Assembly: GCA_019166125.1 (NCBI GenBank)
Contig: JAHTBO010000002.1
Location: forward strand, 126,997-190,996
Direction of reading: 5' to 3'
DNA: 64,000 nucleotides
From: Alcaligenaceae bacterium CGII-47
GTDB taxonomy: Bacteria > Pseudomonadota > Gammaproteobacteria > Burkholderiales > Burkholderiaceae_B
Under the pieces are notes generated by a model that saw nothing but the letters and a program-made list of their open reading frames with translations, was not told the origin of the DNA and did no database searches. The translations under genes were made by a program, and so were the position numbers. Positions 54,801-63,314 of the stretch are shown here, piece after piece; positions within the stretch are counted from its first letter, which is position 1; each line of letters opens with the position of its first letter.

Positions 54801-56888
54801 ATGACTGAATCGATATTGCCCCTTAATCCCCTACTCGCTCGCGCGAGCGAACTCATCGACTACGCTGCGGTCCAGCCCGAGCATATCGAGCCCGCATTGC
54901 GCGAGCTGATCACCGCCACCCGCCAGGCGATTGAGGACGCGGCAAGCTCCCCTGCCCCAGCAACCTGGGAGAACTTAGTCCAGGCCATCGAATCCCCTTC
55001 CGAACGTCTACAGCGTGCAAGGTCGATCGCGGGTCACTTAAACGGCGTGGTCAATACACCAGAGCTACGCACAGCCTATAACACCTGCCTGCCGCTGATG
55101 AGCGAGTTTTCGACGTGGGTAGGCCTGCACACCGACCTATACGCGCGCTATCAGGCACTGGCCCGCAGCCCGGCTTATGCAGCACTCAGCCCGACACGCC
55201 AACGGATTATCGATCTGGCGCTGCGCGATTTTCGCTTGAGCGGCGTCGAACTCCAAGGACAGGCGCGCGTGGACTATGCACACAACGCCGACGAGCAGGC
55301 CCAAGTTACACAGAAATTCTCGGAAAATGTAATGGATGCGACCGATGAATGGTCGCTGATTATTACCGACCCGCTTCAATTGGCAGGCGTACCAGAGGAT
55401 GTCATTAACGCTGCGCGCGCGGCGGCCCAAGCCGAAGGCACCGAAGGCTACAAGCTCGTCTTGCAGATGCCCTGCTACCTGCCCATCATGCAGCATGCCC
55501 ACAACCAGGCGCTGCGCAGCACCTTATACCGCGCGTACGTGACACGCGCCTCCGAACAAGGGGACATACGCTATGACAATGCTTCGAGCATAGAATCCCT
55601 GTTGGCATTACGCGCTGCTGAGGCCAAGTTACTGGGCTACGATAACTTCGCCGCCTTGCGCCTTGAAACACGCATGGCAGACAGTGCCCCCCAGGTGCTG
55701 TCATTTTTGCGCACTCTGGCCGCACGTGCACGACCCAGCGCTTTGCAGGATCTGGCCGAGCTTCAAACCTTTGCCGCACAGTCACTTGGCCTGGCTGTAT
55801 TGGAACCCTGGGATATTGCCTATGCATCCGAGCGTCTGCGCGAACAGCGCTACGCCTACTCGGATGACGAGGTCAGACAGTACTTCACTGAGCCACGCGT
55901 CCTCAAGGGCTTGTTCAATGTTATTTACAAGCTCTTTGGTGTGCACCTTACCGCCTGCGATATCCCCGTCTGGCATCCGGATGCGCATGCATTCAGCGTC
56001 CAGGATGATCAGGGCACTGAACTGGGTACCCTCTACCTGGATCTATATGCGCGCGCTGGCAAGCAAGGCGGTGCGTGGGTCGATAGCGAACGTAGCCGAC
56101 GCCGCCATGAAGCAGGCCTGCACACACCCATCATCTGGTTGACCTGCAATTTTGCCCCCCCCCAAGGCGGACGCGAGGCGCTATTGAGCCATGACGACAT
56201 CATTACGCTATTTCACGAGAGCGGACATGCCATGCACGCCCTGCTCTCTCGTGTGGACGAGCCCGCAGCAGCTGCCTTTGCCGCAGTCGAATGGGATGCC
56301 ATCGAGCTGCCCTCACAATTCATGGAGAATTTTTGCTGGGAGTGGGGCGTATTGCGCTCACTGAGCAGCCATATCGACACAGGTGAACCCATTCCTCGTG
56401 AACTCTACGATAAGCTCCTGGCAGCGCGCAACTTCCAAAGTGGCCTACAAACGTTACGCCAAGTCGAGTTTTCACTCTTTGACATGCTGATTCACACGCA
56501 CGACAAAGGCCTGAACATTGACAGCGTCATGCAGACCTTAAACACCGTGCGCGAGGAAGTCGCGCTCATCATTCCACCTGCTTGGAATCGCTTTCCCCAT
56601 GCTTTTTCACATCTTTTTGCGGGGGGCTATGGTGCAGGTTACTACAGCTATAAATGGGCAGAGGTGCTATCTGCTGATGCCTTTGCAGCGTTCGAGGAAG
56701 CCGCACATCCCGCCGATGATGGCACACGTGATGTCTTTGACGCTGCCACCTGCCGACGCTACCTCGATGAGGTCATCGCGGTAGGTGGATCGCGCCCGGC
56801 AGCACAATCCTTTGAGGCCTTTCGTGGACGCGCCCCCAGCATGGATGCGCTGCTACGCCATAGCGGACTGGACCATGATTCTGATTGA
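54801..56888 (+). CDS. prlC: Oligopeptidase A (M3 metallopeptidase)
   Basis: A cytoplasmic zinc peptidase that degrades signal peptides and oligopeptides. The 695-residue protein has the HEXXH motif in LFHESGHAMHALLSR near residue 472, the third ligand Glu in the following helix (VEWDAIELPSQFME), and the family motif FAGGYGAGYYSYKWAEVL. It overlaps the Sco gene by 14 bases. Confidence 0.95.
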   Translation: MTESILPLNPLLARASELIDYAAVQPEHIEPALRELITATRQAIEDAASSPAPATWENLVQAIESPSERLQRARSIAGHLNGVVNTPELRTAYNTCLPLMSEFSTWVGLHTDLYARYQALARSPAYAALSPTRQRIIDLALRDFRLSGVELQGQARVDYAHNADEQAQVTQKFSENVMDATDEWSLIITDPLQLAGVPEDVINAARAAAQAEGTEGYKLVLQMPCYLPIMQHAHNQALRSTLYRAYVTRASEQGDIRYDNASSIESLLALRAAEAKLLGYDNFAALRLETRMADSAPQVLSFLRTLAARARPSALQDLAELQTFAAQSLGLAVLEPWDIAYASERLREQRYAYSDDEVRQYFTEPRVLKGLFNVIYKLFGVHLTACDIPVWHPDAHAFSVQDDQGTELGTLYLDLYARAGKQGGAWVDSERSRRRHEAGLHTPIIWLTCNFAPPQGGREALLSHDDIITLFHESGHAMHALLSRVDEPAAAAFAAVEWDAIELPSQFMENFCWEWGVLRSLSSHIDTGEPIPRELYDKLLAARNFQSGLQTLRQVEFSLFDMLIHTHDKGLNIDSVMQTLNTVREEVALIIPPAWNRFPHAFSHLFAGGYGAGYYSYKWAEVLSADAFAAFEEAAHPADDGTRDVFDAATCRRYLDEVIAVGGSRPAAQSFEAFRGRAPSMDALLRHSGLDHDSD

Positions 56889-57480
56889 ACGCCTGGGCAG
56901 GCAGGTTTTTGCCCTATTGCTACTCGTACTACTCAGTTTGGGTGTCGCCCAGGCGACTGTACATCCAGTACGTGGCTTTTTGCCTGACCTCCAGTTCACG
57001 CTGCAAGGCGCGGGCGGCACCACCGTCACCGAGCAGGATTTTGCAGGCAAGATCGTGCTGATGTTTTTTGGCTATGCGAGCTGCCCTGATATTTGCCCGA
57101 CCACCATGACCCAGCTCGCCCAGGTCACCGAGGCGCTTGGCGCCGATGCAGAAAAGATCAGGATATTATTTGTCAGTGTCGACCCCCACCGCGATACACC
57201 AGATATTCTACAAGCCTACGTCGATCAATTTGACCGACACGCCATCGGTCTGACAGGCGACGAAACCGCCATCGCCAACCTGGCGCGCCGCTATCGCGTC
57301 GCCTATGAAATCGAAAAGCCTGCCACAAATGACCCGGCACACTATAACGTCGCGCATAGTCGCGGAATTTATTGTTTTGATCAGCAGGGCCGAGCCCGTT
57401 GGCTGGCGCCGGACACCGAGTCGCAGGACGAGATTCTCGCAGCCTTACAACCGCTGCTCAGCGCTGCACCAGCACAATAG
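56875..57480 (+). CDS. SCO1/SenC-family copper chaperone
   Basis: Sco proteins deliver copper to cytochrome c oxidase or act as thiol oxidoreductases. The 201-residue protein has an N-terminal hydrophobic signal or anchor (about 10-27), and the copper ligands Cys70 and Cys74 (YASCPDICPTT) with His161 (NVAHSRG) in a thioredoxin fold. The ATG at 56875 overlaps prlC, and a hydrophobic segment directly follows. The copA-cueR locus is 2 kb downstream. Confidence 0.92.
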   Translation: MILIERLGRQVFALLLLVLLSLGVAQATVHPVRGFLPDLQFTLQGAGGTTVTEQDFAGKIVLMFFGYASCPDICPTTMTQLAQVTEALGADAEKIRILFVSVDPHRDTPDILQAYVDQFDRHAIGLTGDETAIANLARRYRVAYEIEKPATNDPAHYNVAHSRGIYCFDQQGRARWLAPDTESQDEILAALQPLLSAAPAQ

Positions 57481-57497
57481 AGCCGAAAACGCCAGGC

Positions 57498-58892
57498 TCA
57501 AGGCAGAGCTCGGGCGAGCGTGTCATGCAATGCAGTACGCAGCCCTTCCTCTAGCGTCGGATGATAAAACGGCATCGCCACCATCTGAGGAATGCTTAGA
57601 CCCTGCTGATGGCACCATGCCAACAAATGAGCGATGTGCTCTATATCCGGCCCGACCATCTCTGCGCCCATGAACCGAGCATCCTCCGTACGAGCATAGA
57701 TACGCAGCATGCCCTGATTTCGATTCATCACTCGGGCGCGCCCCTGATTAGCAAAATCAACCTGTCCAATCATGATGGATGACCCCTCAAGCGCTTTGAA
57801 CGACTGACCAACCCGCGCAATCTGAGGATCGCTAAACACAATGGCCATGGGAGCACGACGTGGGTAGGGCTGCACATCGGGATAACGCCCAGCATTCGTA
57901 CCGGCAATCCATCCATCATCAGCCGCCTCATGCAAAATGGCCGCCCGACCGTTTACGTCACCTGCAATAAATACCGGCAAGTCGCTAACCTGCATCGTTG
58001 CAGGATCGAATTTCGGGACGCCACGCTCATCCAGAGGCATCGATGTCTTAGCGAGCGCCAGGCTATCAAGATTATGATGACGACCGACGGTAAGCAAGAC
58101 ATAATCATAGCGTCCTGTTTGTACAGGCCCACCGCTAATAGAGTACGTCACAACCGCCTCATCGCCCTCACGCTGAACGGTCAGAACGTCTACATTCTGA
58201 CGTATATCGACTTCCTTTTGAAGGGCCTGGCACGCCTGTTTATGCACCACAGGGTCCGTAATATGAGCAAAGCCCTCACTGCGATTGATGATCTGGACCT
58301 GTGTACCTAGTCGTGCCAGAGCCTGGCCAAGCTCGACGCCCATCACACCAGAGCCCACGACCAGCACGCGGCCCGGCAAATCCTGCCACTCAAAGACATC
58401 ATCATTAACAACAAGGCGATCGCCCAAAGCCTGATAGAGTTCGGGAACGATAGGCGAGGTGCCTGTGGCAATGATCACCCGCCCGGCATGGACTTCGATG
58501 TCATCGCCGACGCCCAGTATCCCATCGGAGATAAAACGCGCCGTACCCTGCAGCTTATCTGTCTGTGGCATGGCACGCACATCGTCGAGCACAAAGCTCA
58601 CAAAGCGGTCACGCTCGCGCCTGACACGCGCCATGACTTCGCGCCCATCAATACGCACGGCACCATCAATATGCACCCCGAACGAGCCCGAGTTTTGAGC
58701 ACGATGCGCTGCCTCGGCGGCAGCAATCAATAGTTTTGAAGGCATACAGCCGACCCGAGCGCAGGTCGTGCCATGGGGCCCACCCTCGATCAGAATCACT
58801 GACAGGCCTGATTTTTTGGCCGCATTATAGGCTGATAGACCTGCTGTTCCGGCTCCGATAATGGCAATATCACACTTTTGTTTACGCACCAC
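57498..58892 (-). CDS. Dihydrolipoamide-dehydrogenase-like flavoprotein disulfide reductase
   Basis: A 464-residue class I pyridine nucleotide-disulfide oxidoreductase. It has the FAD motif GAGTAGLSAYNAA, the redox disulfide CARVGCMPSK, the NAD(P) motif VGSGVMGVELG, and the C-terminal YHPTLEEGL with the His-Glu proton relay. It lacks a lipoyl domain and is not beside any dehydrogenase complex. The subgroup is often annotated as dihydrolipoyl dehydrogenase, but its substrate is unknown. Two tandem GTG codons are possible starts. Adjacent to copper genes. Confidence 0.85.
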   Translation of the reverse strand: MVRKQKCDIAIIGAGTAGLSAYNAAKKSGLSVILIEGGPHGTTCARVGCMPSKLLIAAAEAAHRAQNSGSFGVHIDGAVRIDGREVMARVRRERDRFVSFVLDDVRAMPQTDKLQGTARFISDGILGVGDDIEVHAGRVIIATGTSPIVPELYQALGDRLVVNDDVFEWQDLPGRVLVVGSGVMGVELGQALARLGTQVQIINRSEGFAHITDPVVHKQACQALQKEVDIRQNVDVLTVQREGDEAVVTYSISGGPVQTGRYDYVLLTVGRHHNLDSLALAKTSMPLDERGVPKFDPATMQVSDLPVFIAGDVNGRAAILHEAADDGWIAGTNAGRYPDVQPYPRRAPMAIVFSDPQIARVGQSFKALEGSSIMIGQVDFANQGRARVMNRNQGMLRIYARTEDARFMGAEMVGPDIEHIAHLLAWCHQQGLSIPQMVAMPFYHPTLEEGLRTALHDTLARALP

Positions 58893-58946
58893 GCCCCACC
58901 CCCATCCAGTTCACCCTACACAGACCACCCAAAGAATCTAGAGAGA

Positions 58947-59147
58947 TCACGCAAGGACCGGACTATAACCGGCGTCCCGAATAGCGGCTTCGATAGCGGC
59001 AGGGTTGCGCACAGGCTCGACTGTCACACGGTGCGTCGCAGTGACTGCGACCACCCCGGCGTCGGGTTCGCAGGCTTGAACCGCCTCGGTGATGGACTGG
59101 ACGCAATGACCACAAGTCATATCCGAAACAATGAATTCAACTTTCAT
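58947..59147 (-). CDS. copZ: Copper chaperone, heavy-metal-associated domain (CopZ-like)
   Basis: A 66-residue HMA-domain protein with the metal-binding motif MTCGHC (Cys12, Cys15) and a ferredoxin-like fold. It would hand Cu(I) to the CopA ATPase or buffer it. The ATG at 59147 fits the family; the frame continues upstream through the promoter. It is divergent from copA, with a MerR-type promoter just upstream. Confidence 0.9.
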   Translation of the reverse strand: MKVEFIVSDMTCGHCVQSITEAVQACEPDAGVVAVTATHRVTVEPVRNPAAIEAAIRDAGYSPVLA

Positions 59148-59178
59148 GATTTTCCCGTTTATTGGGTTAGAAACACTC

Positions 59179-59209
59179 ATCTTAGACCTTACCACCATGT
59201 CAGACTCAA
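59179..59209 (-). promoter_or_regulatory. CueR-type promoter of copZ
   Basis: Minus strand: -35 TTGAGT (59204-59209), 19-bp spacer (59185-59203) and -10 TAAGAT (59179-59184). The long 19-bp spacer is the hallmark of MerR-family promoters, which need DNA untwisting by the metal-bound regulator. It sits 32 bases upstream of the copZ start, and a cueR gene is nearby. Confidence 0.7.
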
Positions 59210-59234
59210 GCCAAATTCCAGTTAGAATACAGAC

Positions 59235-59265
59235 TTGACCTTCCCATCATGTCAAGCCTGACACT
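59235..59265 (+). promoter_or_regulatory. CueR-type promoter of copA
   Basis: Plus strand: -35 TTGACC (59235-59240), 19-bp spacer (59241-59259) and a weak -10 GACACT (59260-59265). CTTGAC/GTCAAG arms flank the centre of the spacer, as expected for a MerR-family operator similar to CueR sites. This places the transcript start near 59272, so the copA start must be at 59300 and not at the upstream ATG at 59249. Confidence 0.65.
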
Positions 59266-59299
59266 AGCATTATCCCAAGCATTTCCAAGGCTGAATTTT

Positions 59300-61585
59300 A
59301 TGAAAACCGCAGCGCTAACGCCGAATACGCTCGATCTTGTAATCGACGGGATGACCTGCGCATCGTGCGTGCGTCGCGTCGAAACCGCCCTGGCGGCCGT
59401 GCCTGGCGTCGAGCTCGCACAGGTCAACCTTGCCACGCACCGCGCGCATCTGGCATTGAACAAGCCCGATATCAACCATGAAGACCTCCTTACTGCCATC
59501 CGTAAGCGTGGCTATGACGCCCACGTCCTCATCGCCGACGATCACGCAGGCGACACAGACACCCATGATCACGATACCGAGACCCAGAACAGCCTGCGCA
59601 CATTTCTCTGGGCGCTTATCCTGACCTTGCCTTTATTCATCCTGGAGATGGGCGGCCACCTCATACCAGCCATGCACCATGCCTTGCTCACTAGCATCGG
59701 CGCCTCACAACTGGCCTGGCTGGAACTCGTACTTGCGACCGCTGTGCTGGCGGGTCCAGGTCGCAGCTTTTTCACTCGAGGCTTCCGGGCACTCGCTCAC
59801 CTCGGACCAGATATGAATACGCTGGTCGCACTCGGCGCAGGGAGTGCCTGGCTATACTCGAGCGTCGTCACCGTCGCGCCGAACCTGCTGCCTACTGATG
59901 CGCAACATCTATATTTCGAAGCCGCTGCCGTCGTTGCCACCTTGATTTTGCTGGGCCGCCATCTTGAGGCTCGTGCCAAGGGCCAGGCTGGCTCGGCGAT
60001 CCGCCACCTTATCGGGCTGCAGCCACGCACCGCACAGGTACGGCGAGGTACAGACTGGATAGAAATGCCGATCAGTGAACTCAAGCCAGACGACGAAGTG
60101 CGTGTGCGACCAGGGGAAAAGATCGCGGTTGATGGTGTAGTCACCGAGGGTGACTCCTGGGTAGATGAGTCCATGATCACAGGTGAACCCGTGCCGGTCA
60201 ATCGTGGTCAGGGGGATCCGGTCGTGGGTGGCACGCTCAATACCCGTGGCAGCTTGATCATACGCACCACTCAGGTCGGCGAGGACACCGTCCTCGCACA
60301 GATCATCCGCATGGTCGAGAACGCCCAAGGCGGCAAGCTGCCAATCCAAAGCCTGGTCGACCGTGTGACGGGCTGGTTCGTACCTTCGGTGATGCTCTTG
60401 GCCGTCATCACCTTTATTGTCTGGTTAATCGTCGGCCCAGAGCCAAAAATGAGCTATGCCTTAGTGAGTGCCGTTGCAGTGCTCATCATCGCCTGCCCCT
60501 GCGCTATGGGACTCGCAACCCCTATCTCGATTATGGTCGCCACAGGGCGCGCAGCCAATCTGGGGATTATTTTTCGACAAGGAGAAGCCCTGCAACGACT
60601 ACGTGACACCCGCATCATCGCCTTCGACAAGACCGGCACACTTACGCAGGGTAAGCCTGCACTGACCGATCTGGAACTCGTCAACGGTCTGCACCGAGAA
60701 CACGTTCTGGCCGATTTGGCAGCAATCCAATCTAATTCTGAACATCCAATTGCCCACGCAATTATCGAGGCCGCTCAGGACGATGGGCTCGTACTCCCCA
60801 CAGCAGAGGGATTTGAATCCACGGCAGGTGCAGGCATCCAGGGGCGGGTTGGCACCCATCATTATGTGCTGGGTGCTGCCCGCATGATGCAGGCACACGA
60901 TATCACTTTGCACGAATCCCTCATTACACGTGCGGATGCCCTCGCCTCGCTAGGCAAGACCGTTGTATATATTGGACGTGATGGTGAATTAATTGGTCTG
61001 CTTGCAATGGCTGATACGCTCAAATCTTCCGCCAAGGAGGCGATTCGCGCCCTGCATCACATGGGTCTGCGCACTGCGATGATCACTGGCGATAACGCCC
61101 TGACAGCGCAGGCCATAGCGCATGAATTAGGCATCGACGACGTCCATGCAAGCATGCTGCCCGAACATAAGGTCGACATCTTAAATACCCTACGCAACAC
61201 ATACGGTTCCCTCGCCTTTGTGGGGGACGGCATTAACGACGCCCCTGCGCTGGCAACTGCCGATGTGGGTTTGGCCATTGGCCAGGGTACAGATGTAGCC
61301 ATCGAGTCCGCTTCAGTCGTCCTGATGAATGACGATCTGATGACGATAGCGCGCGCGGTGGCGTTATCGCGTGCGACCATGCGTAATATTCAGGAAAATC
61401 TATTTTGGGCGTTTGGCTATAACGTCGCGCTCATCCCAATTGCCGCCGGCGTACTTTACGCGCCATTCGGTGTACAACTCTCCCCAATGCTCGGGGCGGG
61501 CGCTATGGCGTTGTCGAGTGTGTTTGTTGTCGTCAACGCCTTACGCTTAAAGCGCGTCAAGCTTCCTCTGTCAACTGGACAATGA
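59300..61585 (+). CDS. copA: Copper-exporting P1B-type ATPase CopA
   Basis: It pumps Cu(I) out of the cytoplasm. The 761-residue protein has one N-terminal HMA domain (Cys20, Cys23 in MTCASC), a short His/Asp-rich stretch (about 80-94), eight membrane segments with the CPC motif at 399-401, TGEP in the actuator domain, phosphorylated Asp443 in DKTGTLT, SEHP in the nucleotide domain, and [10 protein letters not shown]. The start after the CueR-type promoter is chosen. cueR follows after 4 bases. Confidence 0.96.
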   Translation: MKTAALTPNTLDLVIDGMTCASCVRRVETALAAVPGVELAQVNLATHRAHLALNKPDINHEDLLTAIRKRGYDAHVLIADDHAGDTDTHDHDTETQNSLRTFLWALILTLPLFILEMGGHLIPAMHHALLTSIGASQLAWLELVLATAVLAGPGRSFFTRGFRALAHLGPDMNTLVALGAGSAWLYSSVVTVAPNLLPTDAQHLYFEAAAVVATLILLGRHLEARAKGQAGSAIRHLIGLQPRTAQVRRGTDWIEMPISELKPDDEVRVRPGEKIAVDGVVTEGDSWVDESMITGEPVPVNRGQGDPVVGGTLNTRGSLIIRTTQVGEDTVLAQIIRMVENAQGGKLPIQSLVDRVTGWFVPSVMLLAVITFIVWLIVGPEPKMSYALVSAVAVLIIACPCAMGLATPISIMVATGRAANLGIIFRQGEALQRLRDTRIIAFDKTGTLTQGKPALTDLELVNGLHREHVLADLAAIQSNSEHPIAHAIIEAAQDDGLVLPTAEGFESTAGAGIQGRVGTHHYVLGAARMMQAHDITLHESLITRADALASLGKTVVYIGRDGELIGLLAMADTLKSSAKEAIRALHHMGLRTAMITGDNALTAQAIAHELGIDDVHASMLPEHKVDILNTLRNTYGSLAFVGDGINDAPALATADVGLAIGQGTDVAIESASVVLMNDDLMTIARAVALSRATMRNIQENLFWAFGYNVALIPIAAGVLYAPFGVQLSPMLGAGAMALSSVFVVVNALRLKRVKLPLSTGQ

Positions 61586-61589
61586 ATAT

Positions 61590-62015
61590 ATGTTGAATAT
61601 AGGTCAGGCGGCTCAAGCATCAGGCATCAGCGCCAAGATGATTCGGTACTACGAGACCATGAACGTTCTGGCGCCAAGCACACGCAACGCCGCAGGCTAC
61701 CGCCAATATAGCGAACAAGACCTGCACGCACTGCATTTTGTACGTAGCGCGCGTGATCTAGGTTTTTCACTGCGGCAGATCACAGACCTGATGGCTCTTT
61801 GGCGCGATACACATCGAGCCAGTGCCGAGGTCAAACGCCTGGCATTAAGCCACATTCAGGAGCTCGAGCGCAAGGCTGCTGCCTTACAGCAGATGGCTGA
61901 TACCCTCAGAGACCTCGCCCAGCACTGCCATGGTGACAGTCGCCCCGATTGCCCAATCCTGAGCGGCCTGGCTCCCGATTATTCTGCCGGGACCCACTCC
62001 GTTACAAAGGGCTGA
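61590..62015 (+). CDS. cueR: MerR-family copper-responsive regulator CueR
   Basis: A 141-residue regulator. The MerR helix-turn-helix is at about 1-40 (IGQAAQASGISAKMIRYYE and GYRQYSEQD), then a long dimerisation helix, then the metal loop CHGDSRPDC with Cys113 and Cys121 at the spacing of E. coli CueR (112 and 120), which selects monovalent Cu, Ag and Au ions. The C-terminal tail of about 18 residues is longer and overlaps the 3' end of the convergent nitroreductase gene by 37 bases. Confidence 0.93.
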   Translation: MLNIGQAAQASGISAKMIRYYETMNVLAPSTRNAAGYRQYSEQDLHALHFVRSARDLGFSLRQITDLMALWRDTHRASAEVKRLALSHIQELERKAAALQQMADTLRDLAQHCHGDSRPDCPILSGLAPDYSAGTHSVTKG

Positions 62016-62554
62016 TAATCAGGCCGCTCGATCGTTGGCATGTCACTGGTGGGTGTACCAATAGATAGATACCCCATAAATCGATAATCCAGTGCATCAA
62101 AACCCAAGGTGTCACCCACCCCGTCCAGATAGGTGCCGATGCCCGTGCTCCAATAAGCACTGAACCCGAGCATATGTGCGGCATTGAGTATGTTCGTCAC
62201 TGCTGCACCAACAGCCAATAATCGTTCATGCTCGGGGATCTTGCTGCTGTAATCGAGTTTGCAAGCAATGGCGATCATCAACGGCACATCCGCCAGCCAA
62301 CGACGCGAGCCTTCGATCTTGTGCGCAGGAATGGGGGTGCCTGCCGCTTCACCTGCCTCAATGGCAATGTCCAGTAGCTTAGGAATTGCCGCGCCGCGCA
62401 CTAAGCAAAAACGCCACGGCCGGGTAGCGCCATGATCAGGTGCGCACATGGCAGCGCGCAAGATCAGATCGAGTTGATCGGCCGATGGCCCAGGCGCCTG
62501 CACAAATTTAACAGAGCGGCGTGTAAGTAAATAATCAAGGGGAGAATCAGACAC
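61979..62554 (-). CDS. Nitroreductase-family flavoprotein (YdjA-like)
   Basis: A 191-residue FMN enzyme of the small nitroreductase type. It has the N-terminal LTRRSVKFVQAPGPS (FMN-binding RRS), CAPDHGATRPWRFCLVRG and the C-terminal GYLSIGTPTSD. YdjA-type proteins reduce nitroaromatics or quinones using NAD(P)H; the physiological substrate is unknown. Its end overlaps cueR by 37 bases, and it precedes or follows no clear partner, with pdxJ upstream by 31 bases. Confidence 0.88.
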   Translation of the reverse strand: MSDSPLDYLLTRRSVKFVQAPGPSADQLDLILRAAMCAPDHGATRPWRFCLVRGAAIPKLLDIAIEAGEAAGTPIPAHKIEGSRRWLADVPLMIAIACKLDYSSKIPEHERLLAVGAAVTNILNAAHMLGFSAYWSTGIGTYLDGVGDTLGFDALDYRFMGYLSIGTPTSDMPTIERPDYQPFVTEWVPAE

Positions 62555-62585
62555 GTTGCTTCCTTAATAAAACGACCTCACGCAC

Positions 62586-63314
62586 TTATCCGTGCGTTGC
62601 CGTTACGATCAAGGCCTTCATTTGGCGGATGGCAGGTTCCCAGCCATCAAACACCGCACGTGCGACAATCGCATGGCCAATATTCAGCTCAGTGATACCG
62701 GGTATGGCCGCCACCTGCTGGACGTTCTCGTAGTGCAAGCCGTGGCCTGCATTAACGCGCACACCTTGGCGCACGCCCTCGATGACCGCCAGACGCAAGC
62801 GTTCAAGCTGCGCACCCGCATGACTATCATCGTTGGCATCCGCAAACGCCCCAGTGTGCAGCTCGATGATCGACGCACCGGCACGCTTTGCCGCATCAAT
62901 CTGTGCCGCCTCGGGATCAATAAACAACGATACCCTGATCCCTGCATCATGCAGACGCGCAATGCTCGTGCGCAGTGCCTCAAAGTTCCCCAATACGTCC
63001 AGCCCACCTTCGGTTGTGAGCTCGCGGCGATTCTCTGGTACCAGACACACATCATCCGGGCGCACCTGACATGCGATCTCCAGCATCTCGGCCGTCATCG
63101 CGCACTCTAGGTTCATGCGCGTGCGTAGCAGTGGGCGAATGGCCCAGACATCGGCATCCTGGATATGGCGACGATCCTCGCGCAAATGCAGGGTGATCAA
63201 ATCAGCCCCCGCCTCCTCTGCACGCAGCGCTGCCTGGACGGGATCAGGGTAACGTGTCATGCGCTGCTGACGCAGTGTTGCGACATGGTCAATATTGACC
63301 CCAAGCTCAATCAT
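62586..63314 (-). CDS. pdxJ: Pyridoxine 5'-phosphate synthase
   Basis: PdxJ closes the pyridine ring of vitamin B6 from 1-deoxyxylulose 5-phosphate and 3-amino-2-oxopropyl phosphate. The 242-residue TIM barrel starts [16 protein letters not shown], and has [36 protein letters not shown] and [11 protein letters not shown]-type [11 protein letters not shown] near the C-terminus. Its ATG overlaps the stop of the upstream efflux gene by four bases (ATGA). Confidence 0.96.
   Translation of the reverse strand: MIELGVNIDHVATLRQQRMTRYPDPVQAALRAEEAGADLITLHLREDRRHIQDADVWAIRPLLRTRMNLECAMTAEMLEIACQVRPDDVCLVPENRRELTTEGGLDVLGNFEALRTSIARLHDAGIRVSLFIDPEAAQIDAAKRAGASIIELHTGAFADANDDSHAGAQLERLRLAVIEGVRQGVRVNAGHGLHYENVQQVAAIPGITELNIGHAIVARAVFDGWEPAIRQMKALIVTATHG

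Noticed and set aside
59249-59299. An upstream ATG at 59249 as the copA start
   Set aside because: It lies inside the predicted MerR-type promoter spacer, before the expected transcript start, and adds 17 residues not needed for the HMA fold.
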